A DNA stretch of 64,000 nucleotides from Tenacibaculum sp. 190130A14a (GTDB lineage: Bacteria; Bacteroidota; Bacteroidia; Flavobacteriales; Flavobacteriaceae), in the NCBI RefSeq assembly GCF_964048965.1, contig NZ_OZ040189.1:3698501-3762500 (forward strand), given 5' to 3'. Made by a program: the position numbers and the translations under genes. The notes under the pieces are model-generated. The model had not been told where the DNA came from and did no database searches. It saw only the letters and a program-made list of their open reading frames with translations. Shown here one piece after another: positions 1 through 7,655 of this stretch (position 1 is its first letter; each line of letters starts with the position of its first letter).

Positions 1-1216
1 TTGCATAGCGATGTAAAATCTCATCAATATGCTCATGCACAGGCTTACAATGTCCACAAAATGGATTGGTTACAATGGTTAACTCTAAAGTTGAGTTAGG
101 ATTTCCAAAAACAATCTCTTGACTGTTTGTTATTTGGGTATGTAATTGCGGTGATTTTTGTAATAAATTATCAAACAACGTAAAGTTTCTTTTAAACTTA
201 ACATGTTCTATTTTTTCTTTTCTTAATTCAGTTACTTCTGCTACTAATGGTTTTATATAATACCAAGCTAACCAGGTTATTGAAGCAACGATACCAAAAG
301 TAACAAAGCTGGTTGGTACAAATTCAGTGATATACGTATTGGTAATTAAAGGAACTGCTGCTTGTAACCATAAAACCCCTACAATACTCAAACATAACAT
401 ACACCATTTTTTTACAACAGCATATTGATAATAGATAGAATATAAAGTAACTGGAATTGCTAATAAACTAATGGTATAGGCAATGGCAGGATTAGAAATT
501 TGTGCTAACGTTAATAGAGTAAGTCCAGAAAAATATAACACACTTAAATCACTAAGTTTATATCCTTTTATAATTTCTGCTCCTTTAGAGGTTAATACAG
601 CATCACAATCTTTCTTATCATCTGCTCCTGAACAAAAGGCATTTCCGATAGATGTTTTTAATCCTAATTCTTGTTTAACAATAGCAATACTTGTAACAAT
701 TCCGACAACAGATAATACGAAATAGCCAAGTGTAAATAAATTAACTGAGCTTTGATATAAAGAGAAACCTGTTAAACCAATTAATAAACCAAGAGCTATA
801 AATTTGATAAGATTAGATTTCTTCTCTGGCTGAACACTCTCACCTGTTTTTTCTACAGCAACAATAATTCCTGTAAACTTTTGAAGAAACTCTTCTTCGG
901 TATATTTTTCTTTTTTGTTCTCAGAATTGTAAATAAAATAGTCTTGTTTCTTTCTTTCAACCACAATAAGGTCTTTTCCCTTATCTGTGGATATTTGCGC
1001 TAAGAAAGAATCAGGTAATTGTACCAAAGTTTCTTTATTAGCAGGAACATCTGCAGCAACATTTTCAATATTAAAATGATCTAACACACCAGTAATAGCA
1101 TGTAAACTTGGGTATGATGGATGACTTTGTATTTGGAACGCTAATTCGTCTTTATCAAATGAAATAGCATTGCTCTTTAATAATCTTTGAACTAAAATAA
1201 ATAATGTGTCTTGCAA
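1..1216 (-). CDS. C39-like / VKOR / thioredoxin-fold fusion protein, copy 1 (3' end outside window)
   Basis: Reading the minus strand from a TTG at 1216 gives 405 open codons running off the window edge. The protein matches the gene at 5368-6972 along its whole visible length, including the N-terminal block around SHPSYPSL, so about 130 residues are probably missing. Residues 1-120 resemble a C39 peptidase fold but lack its catalytic Cys and His. Residues about 135-290 are a VKOR-like membrane domain with the C195/C204 pair and a CMLC motif at 272-275. A DsbA/thioredoxin-like part follows with CGHC at 387-390. The expected role is making and passing on disulfides in the cell envelope, perhaps for the Cys-rich peptide at 7056-7268 (inference). 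The TTG start is chosen because the paralogue also begins with TTG at the equivalent position and no in-frame ATG lies nearby. Confidence 0.85.
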   Translation of the reverse strand, partial: MQDTLFILVQRLLKSNAISFDKDELAFQIQSHPSYPSLHAITGVLDHFNIENVAADVPANKETLVQLPDSFLAQISTDKGKDLIVVERKKQDYFIYNSENKKEKYTEEEFLQKFTGIIVAVEKTGESVQPEKKSNLIKFIALGLLIGLTGFSLYQSSVNLFTLGYFVLSVVGIVTSIAIVKQELGLKTSIGNAFCSGADDKKDCDAVLTSKGAEIIKGYKLSDLSVLYFSGLTLLTLAQISNPAIAYTISLLAIPVTLYSIYYQYAVVKKWCMLCLSIVGVLWLQAAVPLITNTYITEFVPTSFVTFGIVASITWLAWYYIKPLVAEVTELRKEKIEHVKFKRNFTLFDNLLQKSPQLHTQITNSQEIVFGNPNSTLELTIVTNPFCGHCKPVHEHIDEILHRYA

Positions 1217-1255
1217 AATTGAAGTTTTTTAGAAGCGTTTTTTTTGTTGGGTTAC

Positions 1256-1263
1256 CAAATTTA
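1256..1263 (-). promoter_or_regulatory. -7 promoter element for copy-1 fusion gene
   Basis: The minus strand reads TAAATTTG, a full match to the Bacteroidota -7 consensus TAnnTTTG, 40 bases upstream of the TTG start at 1216. No clear -33 TTG is visible. Confidence 0.45.
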
Positions 1264-1299
1264 TCTTTTTAATTTTTTTAAAAAACTAAAAAAGCCATA

Positions 1300-1328
1300 A
1301 AAAAAGTAAGGTTATGCCATACTTTTTT
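1300..1328 (-). terminator. Rho-independent terminator after the orphan response regulator
   Basis: AAAAAAGTA (1300-1308) pairs with TACTTTTTT (1320-1328) around an 11-base loop, nine bases past the stop of the minus-strand regulator gene. Confidence 0.6.
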
Positions 1329-1336
1329 GGTCATTT

Positions 1337-2020
1337 TTATATAAATCCTTTCTCTCGTGCTTTTAATATGAGTTCTCTATCTCCTTTTTCTTTAACTCCA
1401 AAAACTTTTCGCAATTGGCGTTTTCTTTTCTCAATACTTGCTACGGAAAGAGGGATATAGTTTGGTAGATCTTTCATTCTAGACCCAATGGATAACTCGT
1501 ATAATATTTTTCTATCCATAGAATCCAATTGAAAGTTATTTGAAATTTCTTTTCGTAAAAGTTTTAAAACTGTTTGACTATAATATGGAGTATCATTACT
1601 CACCGATTTCACTGCATTTTTTAATGTTTCTGAAGTCAAATCAGATTTAATTAAAAAGCCTTCTGGGTTTAAATTTTTAAAAACTCCATGAACTAAATAA
1701 TTATCATTACAAGAAGTGATTACAATAATTTTTGTTGTTGGAAGTAATTTACGAACTAAAATACCAAAGTCTAATCCTGACAGTATTTTCTTATCCTTTG
1801 TTGGAGGCAGTTTCAATTCTAAAAGTATGAACTCTAAATACCTCTCCGTTTCAATAATCTTTTTTATAACATCAAAAGCACCTTCATTATTATAAGCTAC
1901 ATCGATGTTATAAATTTCATTTTTTGATTCTTTTCTAGACAGGGTTAATAGCTCTTTATATTTCTCACATATAAACGGACAACTATCCACTATTAAAGCA
2001 GAATTCTTCTCTTTTTTCAT
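1337..2020 (-). CDS. LuxR-type response regulator with Glu at the phospho-acceptor site
   Basis: This 227-residue protein has an N-terminal receiver-like domain (about 5-140) and a C-terminal GerE/LuxR helix-turn-helix (about 165-227). In the receiver the usual hhhhDhxhP strand reads FILLELKLP, so Glu68 stands where the phosphorylated Asp is expected. The acidic pocket is also incomplete (VDS in place of a DD pair), while Thr102 and Lys125 are kept. By analogy with D-to-E phosphomimics it may be constitutively active or phosphorylation-independent (inference). It has no kinase of its own; the LytTR regulator and TPR kinase lie just upstream on the same strand. A 21-bp direct-repeat pair sits about 130 bases upstream of its ATG, suggesting control by the neighbouring LytTR protein. 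Confidence 0.85.
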   Translation of the reverse strand: MKKEKNSALIVDSCPFICEKYKELLTLSRKESKNEIYNIDVAYNNEGAFDVIKKIIETERYLEFILLELKLPPTKDKKILSGLDFGILVRKLLPTTKIIVITSCNDNYLVHGVFKNLNPEGFLIKSDLTSETLKNAVKSVSNDTPYYSQTVLKLLRKEISNNFQLDSMDRKILYELSIGSRMKDLPNYIPLSVASIEKRKRQLRKVFGVKEKGDRELILKAREKGFI

Positions 2021-2119
2021 AATTGTATAATAATTTCGGGGTTACTAATTTAATAAAATTATAATAACTTTTGAAGTTTAAAGCTTAAGATCTATCAATC
2101 TCAAAATTTCAAAAGAAAC

Positions 2120-2145
2120 TATCATCTTATATATATAAGATGATA
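2120..2145. other. 26-bp perfect palindrome upstream of orphan regulator gene
   Basis: Two 13-base arms (TATCATCTTATAT and its complement) meet with no spacer. The site lies between the LytTR gene stop (2258) and the start of the orphan regulator (2020). It directly abuts the direct repeats at 2148-2176, so it could be a terminator for the kinase operon or a second operator at the orphan promoter. Confidence 0.5.
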
Positions 2146-2147
2146 AA

Positions 2148-2176
2148 ACCCCTAAATGGTTGCGTGAAACCCCTAA
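2148..2176. promoter_or_regulatory. Candidate LytTR operator: ACCCCTAA direct repeats, 21-bp period
   Basis: ACCCCTAA occurs at 2148-2155 and 2169-2176, separated by 13 bases; the identity extends to AAACCCCTAAA in both copies. LytTR regulators such as AgrA and BtsR bind direct repeats two helical turns apart. The motif is close to the ACCGCTTA pair upstream of the kinase gene. Relative to the downstream minus-strand gene it has the same polarity as that pair. Confidence 0.55.
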
Positions 2177-2257
2177 AACAAACTTAGATAAACACTTAAA
2201 AATCTTTACCTTACATCAAAACCACATTTACATATATAAAAAACACATTACTCAGAG

Positions 2258-2992
2258 TTAACCAATAACCTTCATTAGCATTTCAATGTTTCTTTTATTT
2301 CTTCTAGAAATGGTTAGTTCTGTTTTATTTTTCATAACAACTATATTTTCTTTTATTTTATTTACTTTTTTAATGTTCACCAATAAAGAACGATGAATTC
2401 TGAAAAAGCCAACTTCCGTTAGGATGTTTTCATAATGTTTTAATTGTTTAGAGGTCATTAACTTTCTTTTCCCTTCCATAAAAATAATAGTATAGTTCCC
2501 TGAGGCTTCGCACCACATAATATCATCAATATCAATTAAATCATACCCTTTATTAGATGGAACTGAAATCTTTTTAAAACCAGAACTAAAAAACTGCCTT
2601 AAGAAGTCATACTTTTCAGGAGTAAATCGTTTTACTTTTCTTTCCTGATAAGATGATATTACAGTTTTTAATTTTTCGAAATCTATTGGTTTCATTAAGT
2701 AATTCAGCGCAAAATAATCAAATGCTGTTTCCTTAAACTCACCATAAGCAGTAGTAAAAATAATTTCAAAATCTAACGAGTCTAAACTATCTAATAATTG
2801 AAATGCGTCTTTAGTTCCTAAGCGTATATCTAACAAAACTAATTCTGGACGTAATTGTTCTATTATTTGCTTTCCTTCTTCAATTGTTGTTCCTTCTCCT
2901 ATTATTTGTAAAGATGGAATGTAATATTGAATACCGAGTTTAAGGGATTTTAGCGCATTCGGTTCATCTTCAATAATAATCGTCCTTATCAT
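2258..2992 (-). CDS. LytTR-family response regulator
   Basis: The protein has 244 residues: a receiver domain (1-120) with the IEDE acidic pocket, phospho-acceptor Asp55 in LVLLDIRL and Lys101 in LMKP, then a LytTR DNA-binding domain (about 140-240). Its ATG overlaps the stop of the kinase gene by four bases (ATGA), so the two are translationally coupled and should form a two-component pair. LytTR proteins bind paired direct repeats, and two such pairs with the expected spacing are found in this neighbourhood (2148-2176 and 5238-5266). The likely regulon therefore includes its own operon and the orphan LuxR-type regulator. Confidence 0.93.
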   Translation of the reverse strand: MIRTIIIEDEPNALKSLKLGIQYYIPSLQIIGEGTTIEEGKQIIEQLRPELVLLDIRLGTKDAFQLLDSLDSLDFEIIFTTAYGEFKETAFDYFALNYLMKPIDFEKLKTVISSYQERKVKRFTPEKYDFLRQFFSSGFKKISVPSNKGYDLIDIDDIMWCEASGNYTIIFMEGKRKLMTSKQLKHYENILTEVGFFRIHRSLLVNIKKVNKIKENIVVMKNKTELTISRRNKRNIEMLMKVIG

Positions 2993-5187
2993 AATAATAC
3001 AGGTATTACTATTCGCGTTTCGGTTCCGTATTCTTCACTACTCGAAGGATGCACGAAAAGACGCTGTCCTTTCTTTTTATCAAGTAATTTTAAACGCTCT
3101 TTTATATTATTTAAAGCGATAGATTCATGTCCAATAATACGTTGTTCTCTTTCTTTTTTGGAAGTTTCAATTCCAATTCCATTGTCTTCAATAACACATT
3201 CTAATTCTTGATCTACCATATTAAATGAAATACGAATAAACCCTTTTCTATCTTTTAAAGTTGAAACTCCATGTATTATGGCATTTTCTACCAATGGCTG
3301 AATAAGAAGTGGTGGTAAATATATTTCTGAACTATCATCTACGTTATTTACTATTTCAAAATCAAAAACGTTTTCAAATCGTTTTTTTTCCAATTCTGCA
3401 TAATTATTTATAATATCTATCTCTTTTTCTAAAGAAATGGTATCCCTCTTGCAGGCAGATAAAATAGCACGTATTAAAAAAGAAAATCTTGTTAAATATT
3501 GTTGTGCACTGAAAGAATCATTTCCTAAAACAAACTGTTGTATACTACTCAAGCTGTTATAAATAAAATGAGGGTTCATTTGCATATTAAGTGCTTGAAA
3601 CCTTAAGTTATTGTTCTCTACTTGTGCTTTTAACTGTTCAAATCGTTGTTTCCTATACATAAAGATTAAGAATACAATCAAACCAAAAAAACCAATTATC
3701 CACCATAACTTTTGCTCTTGAGAAGCTTCTAATTGACCATCGATAATATTCACTTCATTTTTTAGAAAACGTTCTCTTTCGGCAGCTGAATCTAAACGCT
3801 TTTTATAAGCATACTCATATTGTAGTTGTGTCATCTTTTCAATCTTCTTCTTATTAAAAAGACTATCACTTACTTTTTTAAAACCTAACTGATTTTCATA
3901 AGCTTTTTTATACTTTTTTGTATCATAATATACTTTTGAAAGTAACTCATAAGTCTTTTTTTGACTTGCAATATTTTTAAGTTTCATTGCTAATTCATGA
4001 GCCTCCAATGTATTATTCAAAGCTTTGGTATAATCTCTTTTCCCATAATAAGCATTTGAAATTCCAATGTAGGAATCACTTGCTCCTAAACGATCTCCTA
4101 TTTTTAATCTAATAGCCAATGCTCTTTGAAAATATTTCAACGAACTTTCATATTCTTTCTTCTTATTGTAAACCATCCCCAAATTATGCAAGCTATTAGC
4201 CATTAACCCGTTGAGTTTCTTTTCTTCACTAATAGCCAAAGCTTTTCTAAAGTATTCTAAAGCTTTATCAATTTGTCCTAGTTTTAAATAAATATTCCCC
4301 AAATTAATTGATGTTCCTGCAATTGCTTTAGTTTCATTCATTTCTTCAACTAATACTAAAGACTTCTTTAAATATTCAAGAGCTTTCGAGTAGTTTTCTT
4401 GTTTATTGTATATGTTACCTATGTTATGCAGAGGACGTACAATTTCTCTCTTATTACCAAGTTTTTGTGTTATTTCCAATGCCTTTAAAAAGTACTCCAA
4501 TGCTTCTGGATAATTCGCTTGTCTAGCATATACAATACCAATATGATTTAAACTTTTCGAAATACTTTTTTTATCGTCAAACTCTTCATTAATCTTTAAA
4601 GATCTTTTAAAATAGTCTAGAGCCTTTTCATGCTCGCCCTTTCTACTATAACTAATTCCTAAATTCCCTAGAGTTTTTAAAATCTTAACGCTATCTTTAA
4701 TTTCTTCAGATATTAACAATGCTTTTTTATAATATATTATTGCATTTTCTGAATCTCTTCCGTAGGTATAACTATGCCCAATTTCTGAAAGGCAACGCGC
4801 TATTTCTTTTTTATTAGAAAGCTCTTTATAAAGGGTTAAAGCTTTTTCTATATACTCCCGACCTTCTACTAAATTCAGTTTGGTCAATTCTAATTCTCCA
4901 GTAACAAATAAACCTTTTGCTTTCCCTTTTACATAACCTATACTATCTGCAAGCTCTAAAGATTCCTTACTTAGTTTTATAGCCTTATCAATATTTTTTC
5001 GAGGTATTTCATTTGCTACTTGAATTAACAAGTTAACTCTAGTAGTATCTTTCTGATTAAAAGAACTTAACACATTCTGTAGACTATCTAATTTCGAATT
5101 CTGTGCAAAGCTCAAAGAAAAACTAACAAAAAACAGGGTTACTAAAAAGAATAATTCCTTATCCCTTTGAAAGGTTTTTAATTTCAT
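2989..5187 (-). CDS. TPR-containing LytS-type sensor histidine kinase
   Basis: I prefer the ATG at 5187 over a TTG at 5196, because it opens directly into a signal peptide (charged start, hydrophobic stretch, SFAQ). Residues about 45-440 are tandem TPR units with an almost exact 40-residue period (NIGxxYxxxxxYxxALxYxxKAL pattern). A coiled segment, one membrane helix (about 497-514), a LytS-type His_kinase domain (NPHFIYNS, phospho-His near 540) and a HATPase domain (ENAIIHG, EDNGIGI) follow. The TPR part should face the periplasm and sense a peptide or protein ligand (inference). It is coupled to the LytTR regulator gene by a 4-base overlap. A strong -7 box (5207-5214) and a 21-bp repeat pair lie upstream. 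Confidence 0.92.
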   Translation of the reverse strand: MKLKTFQRDKELFFLVTLFFVSFSLSFAQNSKLDSLQNVLSSFNQKDTTRVNLLIQVANEIPRKNIDKAIKLSKESLELADSIGYVKGKAKGLFVTGELELTKLNLVEGREYIEKALTLYKELSNKKEIARCLSEIGHSYTYGRDSENAIIYYKKALLISEEIKDSVKILKTLGNLGISYSRKGEHEKALDYFKRSLKINEEFDDKKSISKSLNHIGIVYARQANYPEALEYFLKALEITQKLGNKREIVRPLHNIGNIYNKQENYSKALEYLKKSLVLVEEMNETKAIAGTSINLGNIYLKLGQIDKALEYFRKALAISEEKKLNGLMANSLHNLGMVYNKKKEYESSLKYFQRALAIRLKIGDRLGASDSYIGISNAYYGKRDYTKALNNTLEAHELAMKLKNIASQKKTYELLSKVYYDTKKYKKAYENQLGFKKVSDSLFNKKKIEKMTQLQYEYAYKKRLDSAAERERFLKNEVNIIDGQLEASQEQKLWWIIGFFGLIVFLIFMYRKQRFEQLKAQVENNNLRFQALNMQMNPHFIYNSLSSIQQFVLGNDSFSAQQYLTRFSFLIRAILSACKRDTISLEKEIDIINNYAELEKKRFENVFDFEIVNNVDDSSEIYLPPLLIQPLVENAIIHGVSTLKDRKGFIRISFNMVDQELECVIEDNGIGIETSKKEREQRIIGHESIALNNIKERLKLLDKKKGQRLFVHPSSSEEYGTETRIVIPVLL

Positions 5188-5206
5188 ACTTATCAATTTA
5201 TTTCCG

Positions 5207-5214
5207 CAAATATA
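5207..5214 (-). promoter_or_regulatory. -7 promoter element of kinase-LytTR operon
   Basis: The minus strand reads TATATTTG, a full match to TAnnTTTG, 20 bases before the ATG at 5187. No TTG lies at good -33 spacing, as expected of an activator-dependent promoter. The direct repeats at 5238-5266 sit just upstream of where the -33 region should be. Confidence 0.6.
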
Positions 5215-5237
5215 GGGAGGTTCTTTTCAATAAAAAG

Positions 5238-5266
5238 ACCGCTTATACATTCAAAATAACCGCTTA
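5238..5266. promoter_or_regulatory. Candidate LytTR operator: ACCGCTTA direct repeats, 21-bp period
   Basis: ACCGCTTA occurs exactly at 5238-5245 and 5259-5266, with 13 bases between. This is the geometry of known LytTR sites. From memory it also fits the E. coli BtsR (YehT) consensus ACC(G/A)CT(C/T)A-N13-ACC(G/A)CT(C/T)A. It is placed for activation of the kinase operon and also lies in the shared upstream region of the fusion gene at 5368. Confidence 0.6.
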
Positions 5267-5367
5267 CGAAGTATTTCTTATTCAACTCAATTTTTGTCAG
5301 TAATTATACAGTCCGCTTCAAGCAAAACAAAACCTATTACAAGTAAAAACCTTATAATTTATACTCT

Positions 5368-6972
5368 TTGAAAGACAATCTTATCTACCAAATTCAGCAA
5401 TTACTTGCTTACTGCAAAATTCATTTTGATAAAAAAGAATTAGCATTTCAAATAAAAAGTCATCCTGCATATCCAAGTTTATATGCAACAACAAGTATGT
5501 TATCGCATTTTGATATTGAAAATCTAGCTTTGTCAATTCCTAATAACCTAGAAACATTAAAGCAACTGCCTAAAACTTTTCTAGCTCAAATCAATACGGA
5601 AGATGGGAAAAGTTTTACTGTGGTTAATAAAGAGGAAAAATACTGTACTATTCTTACGGTAGATAAAAAGAAAAAAAGACTCACTTACAAGGAGTTTTCA
5701 GAGAAGTTTACGGGAATTATTGTTGTTGTAAAAAAAGATGAACATATAGCTAAGAGCTCTAAAAATAATATTGATAAAACCATATTAATATTATCTACAG
5801 CTCTACTTCTTATCTTGCTATCTTTTACAGCAATATCTATTTGGTCTTTTTTATATTTTGCTTTGTCTGTTGTTAGCATTCTTATAAGCAATACTATAAT
5901 TCAACAAGAACAAGGCCATCAAACCTCATTAGGAAACGCACTTTGCTCAGCTACCACTGAAAAAAAAGATTGTGATGCTGTATTAACCTCTGAAGGAGCT
6001 TTACTTTTTAACCGTTTTAAACTAAGTTCAATAAGCTTGGTATATTTTACCGGTTTAACCCTATCTTCATTATTACTCTTTTTGAGAGGCTACAACTTAG
6101 ATATTTTATTTGTAATCAGCCTTTCAGCATTGCCTATTACAATATATTCAATCTATTATCAAAGTGTAAAAGTAAAAAAATGGTGTATGCTTTGTTTAGG
6201 GATAGTGGTTATTCTTTGGGCACAAATAACAATTGCTTCTGTAAACCTTCAGTTTAATAAATTTTCTATTGAATCAGTTTTACTGACTGTATTCGGTTTT
6301 TTAGTTGCTACGCTATTTTGGAATCAACTGAGACCAAAGCTAAAGTCGCTAAAAGAATTAGATCAAACGAAAATCGATTATTTCAAATTCAAGAGAAATT
6401 ATAATTTATTCAAAGTTCTTTTAGAAAAATCAGCACCTATAGATACAAGTATTCATACTACTTCTGAAATTGTACTTGGAAACAATAATGCTCCTTTAAA
6501 CATTACAATTGTTACAAACCCTTTTTGTGGTCATTGTAAACCAGTACATGCATTAGTTGAAAATATTCTAAAGAAACATCATAATGAAGTACAAATATAC
6601 GTGCGGTTCAACGTTAATACAGCCAACCTAGAAAATGATGCTCTTAAAGTTAGCAGTAGATTATTGGAAATATATAATAACACAGAAGAAAGAGATACTT
6701 GTCTTACTGCTATGAGACAAATATATGAAGGCATGCCTGTTACCGATTGGCTATCCAAGTGGGGAGAGTGCTCTGAAAAAGAAAACTATACAAATATCTT
6801 AAAACAAGAAAGTGCTTGGTGCACTCAAAATGCAATCAATTTTACTCCAGAAATATTAATAAACGGAAGATCCTTCCCTAAGGAATATGACCGGACAGAC
6901 TTGATATATTTTATAGAAGAGTTATCTGAAGACTTTTCTAAAACAAATAGTGAGTTTGAATTAATTGCTTAA
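5368..6972 (+). CDS. C39-like / VKOR / thioredoxin-fold fusion protein, copy 2
   Basis: This is the complete paralogue of the gene at the left edge: 534 residues from a TTG start. Residues 1-125 resemble a C39 peptidase fold (SHPAYPSL, then KFTGIIVVV at the end) but the catalytic Cys is absent and the His position is Phe. Residues about 135-290 are a VKOR-like four- to five-helix domain with C193/C202 and the CMLC pair at 273-276. Residues about 365-520 are DsbA-like with CGHC at 387-390 and a likely cis-Pro loop (TPEILING). VKOR homologues oxidise thioredoxin-like partners using quinone; here both parts are in one chain. A dead C39 domain could bind double-glycine leaders, as C39-like domains do in some ABC exporters (inference). 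The Cys-rich leader peptide gene follows 83 bases downstream. Confidence 0.9.
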   Translation: MKDNLIYQIQQLLAYCKIHFDKKELAFQIKSHPAYPSLYATTSMLSHFDIENLALSIPNNLETLKQLPKTFLAQINTEDGKSFTVVNKEEKYCTILTVDKKKKRLTYKEFSEKFTGIIVVVKKDEHIAKSSKNNIDKTILILSTALLLILLSFTAISIWSFLYFALSVVSILISNTIIQQEQGHQTSLGNALCSATTEKKDCDAVLTSEGALLFNRFKLSSISLVYFTGLTLSSLLLFLRGYNLDILFVISLSALPITIYSIYYQSVKVKKWCMLCLGIVVILWAQITIASVNLQFNKFSIESVLLTVFGFLVATLFWNQLRPKLKSLKELDQTKIDYFKFKRNYNLFKVLLEKSAPIDTSIHTTSEIVLGNNNAPLNITIVTNPFCGHCKPVHALVENILKKHHNEVQIYVRFNVNTANLENDALKVSSRLLEIYNNTEERDTCLTAMRQIYEGMPVTDWLSKWGECSEKENYTNILKQESAWCTQNAINFTPEILINGRSFPKEYDRTDLIYFIEELSEDFSKTNSEFELIA

Positions 6973-7000
6973 TCCAAACAAATTTAAAAAATAGACATAC

Positions 7001-7034
7001 CCCTTGAGTGTCTTTAAATGTTCAAGGACTTTTT
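7001..7034 (+). terminator. Terminator or attenuator between fusion gene and peptide gene
   Basis: CCTTGA (7002-7007) pairs with TCAAGG (7022-7027), followed by ACTTTTT. A partial terminator here would let the peptide gene be transcribed from the fusion gene at a set ratio, or mark a separate promoter for it. Confidence 0.5.
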
Positions 7035-7055
7035 AAACTATAAATCATTTAAAAA

Positions 7056-7268
7056 ATGAAAAAATCAATTTTAAACTTAGGAAAATCTTTAAGTAAAGAA
7101 AATCAAAAACAAATCAATGGAGGTAGTATAGGGTGCCCAGGCCCAGGATGTTATGGAATTCCTGGTATGGGGTGTGGTACATGTCAAGATTACCATGCAC
7201 TTCCATTCGCATGTAAATCAAGAGTATTCGTACATGCAGATTGTAAGATTAATGTTGAACCAAGTTAA
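7056..7268 (+). CDS. Double-glycine leader peptide with six-cysteine core (bacteriocin-like)
   Basis: The 70-residue product starts with a leader of the Bacteroidota bacteriocin-like type (MKKSILNLGKSLSKENQ then INGG), cut after GG at residue 23. The core of 47 residues is rich in Gly and Pro and has six Cys (GC, GC, GC, GTC, FAC, ADC), enough for three disulfides. Leaders of this type are recognised by C39-domain ABC exporters, none of which is in the window. The adjacent VKOR/thioredoxin fusion could form the disulfides. The product may be a bacteriocin, a signal or an adhesive peptide; the sequence does not decide. A remnant of a second leader follows at 7276-7400. Confidence 0.8.
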   Translation: MKKSILNLGKSLSKENQKQINGGSIGCPGPGCYGIPGMGCGTCQDYHALPFACKSRVFVHADCKINVEPS

Positions 7269-7275
7269 GATTAAT

Positions 7276-7400
7276 AAGAAGAAAAAATTAATTGAAAAAG
7301 GATCTATTCTAAAACAACAGTGAACAAAAAAATTGATGGAGGAACTAATGGGTATACAACGTTTTCTCTGAAAGAAATTACCCACCCCCTTGTTCTATAA
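7276..7400 (+). pseudogene. Frameshifted remnant of a second double-glycine peptide gene
   Basis: One frame reads KKKLIEKGSI up to about 7308 and a second frame continues SKTTVNKKIDGG, then TNGYTTFSLKEITHPLVL to a TAA at 7398-7400. Joined, this aligns with the intact leader upstream (SILNLGKSLSKENQKQINGG) around LSK and INGG. No ATG start is present. The remnant core has no cysteine. The simplest reading is a decayed tandem copy. Confidence 0.5.
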
Positions 7401-7485
7401 TATAAATTTAGCTAAAAAATCCAAGTTATACATATGATAAACTAGATTTGACTCAAATGTATTTCGACAATTAATTGCACAAACA

Positions 7486-7513
7486 AATGGAGGTTTCGAC
7501 CTCCATTTTTATT
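7486..7513 (+). terminator. Terminator with UUCG tetraloop downstream of the peptide locus
   Basis: AAATGGAGGT (7486-7495) and ACCTCCATTT (7500-7509) form a perfect 10-bp stem around TTCG, followed by more T. The rest of 7269-7655 holds only the peptide remnant and otherwise plain AT-rich DNA. Confidence 0.8.
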
Positions 7514-7655
7514 TCTAAAAAAGAACCTTTTATCTCTATAAAATCCAACACCTATAGTTCTACTTCTATTGTAACAAAAAACATTTAAAAAAGCTAACAT
7601 ATTGACATATTGTTTTTTAAGCTAAAACTCATATATTTATAAAAAGAAAAATGCT

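Noticed and set aside
483..725. Plus-strand open frame of 80 codons at the left edge
   Set aside because: It lies antisense to the VKOR domain of the copy-1 fusion gene, whose frame is clearly conserved with its paralogue.
7440..7515. Third leader-like stretch (QLIAQTNGG) downstream of the peptide remnant
   Set aside because: The NGG codons are part of the perfect UUCG terminator stem, there is no leader-like start upstream, and the frame ends after a few residues.
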